A DNA stretch of 64,000 bases, taken from Arthrobacter sp. B2a2-09 (GTDB lineage: Bacteria > Actinomycetota > Actinomycetes > Actinomycetales > Micrococcaceae). Location: positions 1 through 64,000 of the forward strand of contig NZ_JAMXIC010000008.1 in the NCBI RefSeq assembly GCF_027587375.1, written 5' to 3'. A program made the translations under genes and the position numbers. Positions 8,049 to 14,425 of this stretch are shown here, one piece after another (the first letter of the stretch is position 1; the number at the start of each line of letters is the position of its first letter). The notes beneath the pieces were generated by a model that was not told the origin of the DNA, searched no databases, and worked only from the letters and a program-made list of their open reading frames with translations.

Positions 8049-9233
8049 ATGTTTGATATCCAGGCGATCCGAGCAGCAACACCCGGATGCGAAAACCGTA
8101 TCCACCTGAACAACGCCGGCGCAGGACTCCTTTCGCGTGAAACACTAACCACCATGACCGGCCACCTGGAACTGGAGGCGAGCATCGGCGGTTACGAGGC
8201 CGCAGCCAGCGAACGAGAGAGGATCGCGCAGACTTACGCGAACATCGCGGAGCTGATCAACGGAAGAGCCGACGAGATCGCGCTATTCGACAATTCAACA
8301 CACGCTTGGAATGCCGCCTTCTACTCGATGTCTTTCAAAAGAGGCGACAGAATTCTCACTGGCCGGGCGGAATACGGGAGCAATGTTCTGGCCTATCTAC
8401 AGATAGCGCAACGGACCGGCGCGGAAATAGTCATCGTCCCCAACGACGAACACGGCCAGCTCGACCTCCATGCCATGGAAAACCTCATCGACAACCGGAC
8501 AAAACTCATCGGAGTGAGCCACATACCGACCAGCGGCGGTCTCATCAATCCGGCGGCAGCGATCGGGCAGATCGCCCGAAAAGCCGGAGTGCCGTTCCTT
8601 CTCGACGCAACCCAATCGGTGGGCCAAATTCCTGTCGACGTCGAAGCGCTGGGCTGCGACATGCTCACGGCAACGGGCCGAAAATATCTCCGTGGGCCCC
8701 GGGGCATCGGGTTCCTGTGGGTCAGGACCAGCGCCCTGGAGCATCTTGAGCCATTCGTTGCCGAAATTGCCTCAGCGACATGGAATGGAGACCGCGGCTT
8801 TGAATGGCAGCCCGGCGCGACCCGCTTCGAGACGTGGGAATACAGCTACTCCAACATCCTCGGACTCAGCACGGCAGTTCGTCAGACCCTGGACATCGGA
8901 ATGGAAGCCATCGGACCAAGATGCACCGAGCTCGGCGCATCTCTGCGAGGCCAGCTTGACGCAATCCAGGGAGTGACTACGTACGATCTGGGTGCGAGAA
9001 AGGGTGCCATCGTCACCGCAAAGATCGACAACATTCCAACCGACGTTGCGGCCGCGATGTTGGGAAAACAAGGCATCAACGTCTCCACTACCGCCCCGGA
9101 GCAGACGCAGTTCGACACCGAAGACCGGGGAGTTCACCCCCTAATCCGCCTCTCGCCCCACTACTACAACACGGAAGATGAGATCGCCCAGGCAGTCCGA
9201 GCGGTTAGTGATCTGGCAAGTCGAGCACGCTGA
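8049..9233 (+). CDS. Class V aminotransferase / cysteine desulfurase-like PLP enzyme
   Basis: 394 residues of fold-type I PLP enzyme. The lysine expected to bind PLP is Lys212 in TATGRKYLRGPRGIGFLW; GGLINPAAAIGQIARKAGVP, then DATQSVGQIPVD, give the cofactor Asp and Gln. The N-terminal block IHLNNAGAGLLSRETL is typical of the catabolic class V group (isopenicillin-N epimerase, kynureninase and lyase relatives) and not of SufS/IscS, whose catalytic Cys loop I cannot identify. It is the last clear gene of the ABC/M20/RidA operon and could supply the PLP chemistry that the first gene seems to have lost. AAGGAA precedes the ATG. Confidence 0.87.
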   Translation: MFDIQAIRAATPGCENRIHLNNAGAGLLSRETLTTMTGHLELEASIGGYEAAASERERIAQTYANIAELINGRADEIALFDNSTHAWNAAFYSMSFKRGDRILTGRAEYGSNVLAYLQIAQRTGAEIVIVPNDEHGQLDLHAMENLIDNRTKLIGVSHIPTSGGLINPAAAIGQIARKAGVPFLLDATQSVGQIPVDVEALGCDMLTATGRKYLRGPRGIGFLWVRTSALEHLEPFVAEIASATWNGDRGFEWQPGATRFETWEYSYSNILGLSTAVRQTLDIGMEAIGPRCTELGASLRGQLDAIQGVTTYDLGARKGAIVTAKIDNIPTDVAAAMLGKQGINVSTTAPEQTQFDTEDRGVHPLIRLSPHYYNTEDEIAQAVRAVSDLASRAR

Positions 9234-9242
9234 CCTGTAGCG

Positions 9243-9800
9243 GTGGCACTCGGTGGTGGAACCGGTAAATACCTTGACATAGAGCACGCCATAGAGATTC
9301 TGAATGCGGCTCAAGCGTGCAGGGACGACTGGCAAAATGAAGAACTTACCGATGCTTGCTCGAACGTCCTGGCTGGTGCCACCGCTGAACCGCTGAGTCG
9401 GATAGACAACAGGAGTCGGATTCTGCTCTGCGAAAGAATACTTGTCAGTATCCACTGTGGTCTCGATGAACTAGCGCGGACCCTCAATTCATTATCGGAG
9501 GAAATGAAACTTTCCTTCCGACTCAGTCGAAATGCAATCGGAATATGGGAGCCGGGATTTGAAGCTCCGCCCGCAACGGATGCCGCGTCCGTCCTAGTAG
9601 CTTCCACCATTTCGGCCCTCATGGTGATAGTCCATGAGGGCCGATTTGCCAGCATCAGGACCTGTGATGCAGGAACCTGCAACAGGCTCTTTTTCGATTC
9701 GACGAAGAACCAATCCCGCCGATACTGCACAGGAAGGGGGTGCGCCGCAAGAACACACTCAGCCAACTTTCGGCAAAGAGAAGAAGAGAAGAAACCCTAG
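9243..9800 (+). CDS. CGNR zinc-finger (ABATE domain) protein, putative regulator
   Basis: About 185 residues. The C-terminus holds the CGNR-type zinc ribbon: CDAGTCNRLFFDSTKNQSRR followed by YCTGRGCAARTHSANFRQRE. The four cysteines (two CxxxxC pairs), the F.DSTKN.SRR core and the basic tail are present, but the eponymous CGNR is CAAR. The N-terminal part is helical, as in the ABATE domain that precedes this finger in actinobacterial regulators. The GTG start lies nine bases after the aminotransferase stop, so it may be the last gene of the operon and modulate it. It ends convergent with a DUF2127 gene 23 bp away. Confidence 0.7.
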   Translation: MALGGGTGKYLDIEHAIEILNAAQACRDDWQNEELTDACSNVLAGATAEPLSRIDNRSRILLCERILVSIHCGLDELARTLNSLSEEMKLSFRLSRNAIGIWEPGFEAPPATDAASVLVASTISALMVIVHEGRFASIRTCDAGTCNRLFFDSTKNQSRRYCTGRGCAARTHSANFRQREEEKKP

Positions 9801-9823
9801 CGACTGGCCGGTCCAGGTCATAA

Positions 9824-10339
9824 CTAGTCGGCCGGCTGAGCCGTGGGGGAGGCCTGTTGATTTCGCGCCCTGTGGATGCGGTACTCACGCGAGGTGATCC
9901 AAACGATGAAAATGTCGAAGGCCGTCAGGAGGACAAGGCCCCAGGAGAAGGCCACCGCGATCCGATAGCCCTGGTAAATGATGAAGACCAGTAGGAACGC
10001 GATCATCCACGGGTAGGCCCAAAGCTTGTCCTTCAGGACGGCCCAGACCAGGACGATTTTCACCAGGCCGTGGAGCAGCAGGTAGATGGCACCGAACAAC
10101 GACGCCGATACCGAGAGGTTGGAGCTCAGGTGCAGCAGGCTATTCGCCAGGAAGTCGTGAGGGTCTTCGGCGAGTTCGTGCTGGGTGAGGAACCGGACCA
10201 GATCTCCGATTTGCCGGGGCGTCACCACCAAAAGAAGGATGCCGCCGATCAGTTCCAGAACGCCGTCCAGGCCCTTCAGGATGAGGCTGACACGAAATGT
10301 CCGGTCGAGCAGGGTAGTTCGCGGTGGATTCGTACTCAT
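9824..10339 (-). CDS. DUF2127 membrane protein
   Basis: 171 residues with four predicted membrane helices: SLILKGLDGVLELIGGILLLV near the N-terminus, ASLFGAIYLLLHGLVKIVLVW, an adjacent AYPWMIAFLLVFIIYQGYR segment, and a fourth around LVLLTAFDIFIVWI. The pattern FR.SL.LKG.DG..E...G and H...K..L...L...L..YP is that of DUF2127, a family with no proven function. It is divergent from the ABC exporter genes with about 130 bp between. Confidence 0.82.
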   Translation of the reverse strand: MSTNPPRTTLLDRTFRVSLILKGLDGVLELIGGILLLVVTPRQIGDLVRFLTQHELAEDPHDFLANSLLHLSSNLSVSASLFGAIYLLLHGLVKIVLVWAVLKDKLWAYPWMIAFLLVFIIYQGYRIAVAFSWGLVLLTAFDIFIVWITSREYRIHRARNQQASPTAQPAD

Positions 10340-10472
10340 CTCACTCCCTTCGGTACCTCAAGATACATTCTTTCTCGTGTGGACACTGCGGCCCCTCACT
10401 ATGCGGGAATGGGGGTGTTTTGGACGGACGTCTTGCACTATGCTTCCCGCAGAAAGATCCCAAGAGGTAGCC

Positions 10473-11402
10473 ATGCCCCTCTCCACTGAACCTTCAAGGG
10501 TTTTCGCCATTGAGACACATGGCCTGAGCAAGCACTTCGGCAGGCATACCGCCGTCGATGACCTGACCATCCGCGTGCCTGCCGGAACCATCGCGGGTTT
10601 TATTGGTCCCAATGGGGCAGGCAAGACCACCACCATCCGCCTGCTCCTGGGGCTGGTGCGATCCGATGCGGGCAGCGCCATGGTTCTGGGTTACCCCCTC
10701 GCCGAGCCCGAACGCTACCTGCCGCGTGTTGGGGCACTAGTCGAAGCGCCGGCGTTCTATCCGGGTCTTTCCGGGCGGACCAATCTGGAGGTGCTCGCCC
10801 GTCTTGGCGGCTATCCCGGTTCCCGCGTGGGCGAGCTGCTTGAGATGGTGGAACTCTCCGATCGGGCGCGTGACCGGGTCGGAACGTATTCATTGGGCAT
10901 GAAGCAGCGTCTTGGGTTGGCGATGGCCCTGCTGCCTGATCCGGACCTGCTCATTCTCGACGAACCAGCCAATGGCCTTGACCCCCTGGGCATCATCGGG
11001 ATTCGTGAGTTGCTGCGCCGCCTGGCCGCCCAGGGGAAAACCATCCTGCTCAGCAGCCACATGCTCGGCGAGTTGGAACAGCTCACCGACTGGCTGATCA
11101 TGCTCAATCAGGGGAAAGCCCTGTTCTGCGGACCGGCCCGCGAGCTGCTGGCCCAAAGCGTAGAGGTGGTGGTCGAAGCCCAGGATGCGGTCCAATTGGA
11201 TCTGGCGGCCCGCATTGCGGATGAGGCCGGCTACTCGGTCACGAGGGAGGACCAGGCCTTGCGGATCGCCTGTCCTGCCGGTTTCGCTGAGACCCTAAAC
11301 CGGCTGGCGAAGGAAGCCGGCGCGCCGGACCTGATAATCCGAGTGAAAGAGGCCAGCCTCGAACAGCTGTTTCTGGCTTTGGTGAAAGGAGACCGCTCAT
11401 GA
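10473..11402 (+). CDS. ABC-2 type exporter, ATP-binding protein
   Basis: About 309 residues: ATPase domain with Walker A GPNGAGKTTTIR, signature YSLGMKQRLGLAMALL, Walker B LLILDEPANGLDPLG and H-loop LLSSHMLGELEQ, followed by a C-terminal accessory domain of about 80 residues. The sequence resembles BcrA/bacitracin-type export ATPases. The ATG at 10473 follows AAGAGGTAGCC; the open frame upstream is not domain-like. It overlaps the permease by four bases (ATGA), so the two products are probably made in equal amounts. The exported substrate is unknown. Confidence 0.92.
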   Translation: MPLSTEPSRVFAIETHGLSKHFGRHTAVDDLTIRVPAGTIAGFIGPNGAGKTTTIRLLLGLVRSDAGSAMVLGYPLAEPERYLPRVGALVEAPAFYPGLSGRTNLEVLARLGGYPGSRVGELLEMVELSDRARDRVGTYSLGMKQRLGLAMALLPDPDLLILDEPANGLDPLGIIGIRELLRRLAAQGKTILLSSHMLGELEQLTDWLIMLNQGKALFCGPARELLAQSVEVVVEAQDAVQLDLAARIADEAGYSVTREDQALRIACPAGFAETLNRLAKEAGAPDLIIRVKEASLEQLFLALVKGDRS

Positions 11403-12208
11403 TTTCCGTGATCCGTGCGTTTCGCAGCGAAGTGCTCAAGTTCCGCCGCTGGAGTGTTCTGGCGGTCGCGGGGGTGATGTTGGCGGTGAGCACCCTTATC
11501 GCCTATCTGACGTTCCACCAGATCGCGTCGGGAGCCACCGGCCGTGAGATGACCGGCCTGATTGCCGCGTTCCACACACCGCAAGGGTTGGTCTCCATCA
11601 TTGGTCAGGCCCGCTCTCTGATCATTGCCGTCGCGCTGGTGATGGTGACCGCCAATCTCGCCGCGGAGTGGTCCCAGGGGACGCTGCGCAACCTGTTGGT
11701 CTGTGAACCGCGCCGCCTGCGTTGGTTGGCAGGCAAAATGCTGGCGCTGGTGCTCTTTGTGCTGCTCTCGATGCTGCTTACCCTGCTCATCAGCGGAACA
11801 TTCATCCTCATCCTTGCGCAAGGACAAGGGATTCAGACGACCGCCTGGACCTCCGCGGAAGGGCTGAGCGTCTTCCTGGCGTTCCTGGGCAACGAGGTGC
11901 TGTGCCTCATCGGGGTGAGCGCCCTGGGCATGCTCATCGCCGTGCTGACCCGTTCGGTCGCGGCCGGCGTCGGGATCGCCCTGGCCTACATCCTGGTGGT
12001 CGAAGGCATCATCGCCGTGGTTCTGCCGCAGGTCACCCAGTGGTTCCCCGGCCGGGTGTTCAACACCATTGTGGGGACGACCGTGCCCCTGGTGGGCCCG
12101 ACGCCTCCCCAAGGCTATCCGGCCGCCTTGGGAGCAGCCCTCCTGTGGATAGTTGGCTTCGTGGTGGCAGGCGCCGTCGTGTTCCCACGCCAGGACGTCA
12201 CCGCGTGA
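11399..12208 (+). CDS. ABC-2 type exporter, permease
   Basis: 269 residues with about six membrane segments and the ABC-2 layout: a cytoplasmic start (RAFRSEVLKFRRWS) then a helix, a long loop, SLIIAVALVMVTANLAAEWSQGTLRNLL (the conserved region before the coupling helix), and three to four further helices. It is translationally coupled to the ATPase. The protein could act as a homodimer in a multidrug or antibiotic-peptide exporter, or function in self-protection; nothing in the sequence decides. A multi-pass membrane protein gene follows 14 bases later. Confidence 0.88.
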   Translation: MISVIRAFRSEVLKFRRWSVLAVAGVMLAVSTLIAYLTFHQIASGATGREMTGLIAAFHTPQGLVSIIGQARSLIIAVALVMVTANLAAEWSQGTLRNLLVCEPRRLRWLAGKMLALVLFVLLSMLLTLLISGTFILILAQGQGIQTTAWTSAEGLSVFLAFLGNEVLCLIGVSALGMLIAVLTRSVAAGVGIALAYILVVEGIIAVVLPQVTQWFPGRVFNTIVGTTVPLVGPTPPQGYPAALGAALLWIVGFVVAGAVVFPRQDVTA

Positions 12209-12222
12209 CAAAGGAGCACGCG

Positions 12223-12951
12223 ATGTCCGAAAAGGAAGCCGAACAGCACGCAGGGGCGGGAGCGCCCGGAGCGGGAGGTGAGCCGTCCGGCGTCGTCGGC
12301 AACGAGCGCCTGACCGCACTGATAGGTGCTGTGGTGCTGGTGCTGTCGGTGGCCGAAGTCGCCACCGTTCCGACGCTGGGCAGCCTGATGGTCGCGCACT
12401 TCTTCGTTGGCGTGCTCCTGGCAGGCCCGGTCGTGGCCAAGACCGCCAGCACCGGCTGGCGATTCATGCGCTACTACACGCGGCATCCGGCCTATCGCCG
12501 CAAGGGCCCGCCCCGGCCGCTGCTGCGCGTGATAGCGCCGATTCTCGTTGCCTCGACGGTCGCGCTGATCGGCAGCGGCATCGCCTTGGCCATCACCGGG
12601 CCTGCCCCAGAGATCCTGATCCGGGTGCACGTTGTCAGTTTCCTGATCTGGCTCGCCACCATCGCAGTGCACGTCGTCGCATACGTGAGGCGGGTACCCC
12701 GGCTAATAGGCGAGGACTGGCGGCGCCGCACCGTCCTGCAGAAGCGAGGGAAACCGGAGCCGGCGGGACGCCGGATGCGGCTGGCGGTCAACATTGCGGT
12801 GCTCGTGCCGGCCGCGATCACCGCGGTGCTGCTTTTGCCGACCGCCGCACCATGGGAGGGCTGGCGTGGTCAGGCCGTGACCGGACCTGGGGTCCTCGCC
12901 GTCGTCGTGAGCATCGGGACCGCAGTCGCGGTGATGCTCAAGCGCCGCTAG
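12223..12951 (+). CDS. Polytopic membrane protein with intramembrane histidines
   Basis: About 242 residues. A disordered Gly/Ala-rich N-terminus is followed by six hydrophobic segments. Histidines occur in the second helix (MVAHFFVG) and twice in the fourth, 14 residues apart (RVHVV...TIAVHVVAYVRR). This arrangement is reminiscent of heme-binding four-helix membrane cytochromes, but I do not recognise a family with certainty. The ATG is preceded by AAAGGAG and lies just after the ABC permease, so it is probably co-transcribed with the exporter. A GTG at 12205 overlapping the previous stop is an alternative start. Confidence 0.7.
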   Translation: MSEKEAEQHAGAGAPGAGGEPSGVVGNERLTALIGAVVLVLSVAEVATVPTLGSLMVAHFFVGVLLAGPVVAKTASTGWRFMRYYTRHPAYRRKGPPRPLLRVIAPILVASTVALIGSGIALAITGPAPEILIRVHVVSFLIWLATIAVHVVAYVRRVPRLIGEDWRRRTVLQKRGKPEPAGRRMRLAVNIAVLVPAAITAVLLLPTAAPWEGWRGQAVTGPGVLAVVVSIGTAVAVMLKRR

Positions 12952-13037
12952 AGGGAGAAGCAAGGCTGCAGCCGCATGTGTTTCAAAGAGGCAGCGAATG
13001 CGTTGGAAGGATGAACTCGGTAAAGCTTCCTAGGAAT

Positions 13038-13505
13038 TCAGATGTCGCAGAGCCCGACGCCGGCGTCGTCCAGGCAGGGCGAGCGCTTTCCGGCCGGGGC
13101 GCCGACGGATCTGCGGCACGTACACGCGGGTCCAGGGACGCCCGGTAGCGATAACCAGACAAACCGCTGCATTTTGTTGTAGCTGCCGAAATCCAATACC
13201 GCCCCATCCAGCTTCGGTGCGAGGTCGCGGCTGACACTCATGGCTATTTCCTGTGCGTCGTTCCGGCCGATGGTGGACCCCCGGCCGGGCAGTTCGTTGA
13301 CGAGGCAACGAAGGTACTTTTTGGGCTCCGTCCGGGAAAAGTACAGCCCTTGTTTGCGGCAGCCACCAGAACCTTGATAGCAGTGCAGGGTTCCGCCGAA
13401 AACATCGATCATCATCGCTGCTTCCGCGGTCACCGTGAAGCTGCCGTGGCCCGGGATCTGAACCACGACGCCGGTAAGGCTCGCCATCGCGGGCTGCCGG
13501 CTCAC
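13038..13505 (-). CDS. Hypothetical protein coupled to the metal sensor gene
   Basis: 155 residues, not recognised. The first 115 residues look like a folded cytosolic protein (LTGVVVQIPGHGSFTVTAEA...MMIDVFGGTLHCYQ); the last 40 are rich in Pro, Cys and Arg (VPGPACTCRR...). The composition shift near position 13160 leaves open a frameshift in which the true C-terminus continues in the neighbouring minus frame. The GTG start overlaps the stop of the upstream KmtR-like gene (GTGA), which implies coupled translation and a link to metal homeostasis. Confidence 0.5.
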   Translation of the reverse strand: MSRQPAMASLTGVVVQIPGHGSFTVTAEAAMMIDVFGGTLHCYQGSGGCRKQGLYFSRTEPKKYLRCLVNELPGRGSTIGRNDAQEIAMSVSRDLAPKLDGAVLDFGSYNKMQRFVWLSLPGVPGPACTCRRSVGAPAGKRSPCLDDAGVGLCDI

Positions 13506-13867
13506 ACCTCGCCCATGATGTCGGCGTGATGGTGGCGGGGTGTTCCGTCAAGGGAGTGTTCGGCCTGGAAGATGGCGTCGGTGACGAGTTGGCGGACGTG
13601 CTCGTTCGCGAGGCGGTAGTACACGCGGGTCCCGGCTTGCCTTGTGGTGACAACGCGCCCGAGGCGCAATTTGGCCAGATGCTGGGACACGGCTGCCTGG
13701 GATTTTTGGACAAGTTCCGCGAGCTGGTTGACGGGCAATTCGCCGTCGCGCAGCGCAAGAATGATGCGGACCCGGGTGGCGTCGGCGAGCATCGCGAAGA
13801 CCTCGACAGCTAGCTCGACGTACTGGCTGTCCGGCTCCCGGCCGCACACAGCGTTATCTGCATCCAT
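13502..13867 (-). CDS. ArsR/SmtB-family metal sensor, KmtR-like (Ni/Co)
   Basis: 121 residues. The winged helix region reads VFAMLADATRVRIILALRDG...PVNQLAELV, then QAAVSQHLAKLRLGRVVTT. The C-terminal metal-site region is very close to Mycobacterium tuberculosis KmtR: NEHVRQLV, then AEHSLDGTPRHHH, retaining the His, Glu-His and His-His ligands known for that Ni/Co sensor. KmtR represses a CDF exporter gene; here no intact exporter is adjacent. The gene is followed by a translationally coupled unknown gene and is divergent from the M-box/Nramp unit. The AT-rich 13868-13910 stretch should contain its promoter. Confidence 0.88.
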   Translation of the reverse strand: MDADNAVCGREPDSQYVELAVEVFAMLADATRVRIILALRDGELPVNQLAELVQKSQAAVSQHLAKLRLGRVVTTRQAGTRVYYRLANEHVRQLVTDAIFQAEHSLDGTPRHHHADIMGEV

Positions 13868-13914
13868 GCTTATATTGTTTCATACGGATAAAATGAGGTA
13901 TATATATTGAGCAA

Positions 13915-14085
13915 GGTGCCGTTCGTTAGCTGAGGCTCCTTCGCGGAAACATGCCAGCGACCCCCAACGTCGAGAGACGCCCCGGGTCAGGACAGGCCGC
14001 CCCGGCATTAAGGGGTGGCCCCGATTGGCTCCTGGACACAGTCCGGGTTCACGCCGCGAAGTGCCAAAGGTCTTACGAGGAGGCG
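13915..14085 (+). promoter_or_regulatory. M-box (ykoK leader) magnesium riboswitch
   Basis: Several conserved blocks of the actinobacterial M-box appear in order: TTAGCTGAGGCTCCT at 13926, AACGTCGAGAGACGCC at 13966, GGGTCA at 13984 and CGCGAAGTGCC at 14055. The spacing matches mycobacterial ykoK leaders. M-boxes bind Mg2+ and shut down expression of magnesium transporters when the ion is plentiful. The element begins about 45 bases after the divergent KmtR-like gene and lies about 340 bases upstream of an Nramp-family transporter, the only plus-strand gene it can control. Ends are approximate. Confidence 0.85.
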
Positions 14086-14088
14086 CAT

Positions 14089-14217
14089 GTGCGGGTCTCT
14101 ATGCCCGCCCTCCCCGCGGCGCGTCCAACGGCAGCAGGAGGTGACGGTTCCATCATGAACGATGGTCATAAACCCAGTCTCCCGTCCCGTTTTCCGGATT
14201 CGGCTTCAGCCTCCTGA
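14089..14217 (+). CDS. Possible leader ORF between riboswitch and transporter
   Basis: A 42-codon frame starting GTG at 14089, five bases after AGGAGG, reads MRVSMPALPAARPTAAGGDG and ends at TGA 14215-14217. Two shorter frames overlap it: ATG 14087 (23 codons) and ATG 14155 (20 codons, the C-terminal part of the same frame, preceded by AGGAGGTGA). The Pro/Ala-rich start recalls proline-sensitive leader peptides known for Mg transporter genes, but there is no homology to prove it. It may simply be untranslated leader. Confidence 0.25.
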   Translation: MRVSMPALPAARPTAAGGDGSIMNDGHKPSLPSRFPDSASAS

Positions 14218-14303
14218 AGGACTCCGTTTCAGCCTCCTGAAACTTTGCGCTGATTCCTTCCGGTACGCCGGAACCTGATCCAAGCGGAGCCTGATCCAAG
14301 CGG
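14205..14303 (+). repeat. Paired short repeats and hairpins in the transporter leader
   Basis: TTCAGCCTCCTGAA, itself able to fold as TTCAG/CTGAA, occurs at 14205-14218 and again at 14228-14241. A perfect stem TTCCGG-TACG-CCGGAA follows at 14258-14273. CCTGATCCAAGCGG then occurs twice in tandem (14274-14287 and 14290-14303). None is followed by a T-run. They lie between the M-box and the transporter and may form part of its expression platform. Confidence 0.7.
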
Positions 14304-14425
14304 CACACAACGTGCCCCCCTTACGCAACAACCTTTGCTGAACAACGCCCGCCCACGCCCTATGGCTCGGTGAGGCTTATCCATGACTTTTTTGTGCCCG
14401 TTTCCGGGCAGAAGGCCGGTGCATC

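Noticed and set aside
14390..14411. TTTTTT plus hairpin TGCCCG-TTTC-CGGGCA before the Nramp gene as a terminator
   Set aside because: The T-run precedes the stem instead of following it on the plus strand, and on the minus strand A residues follow.
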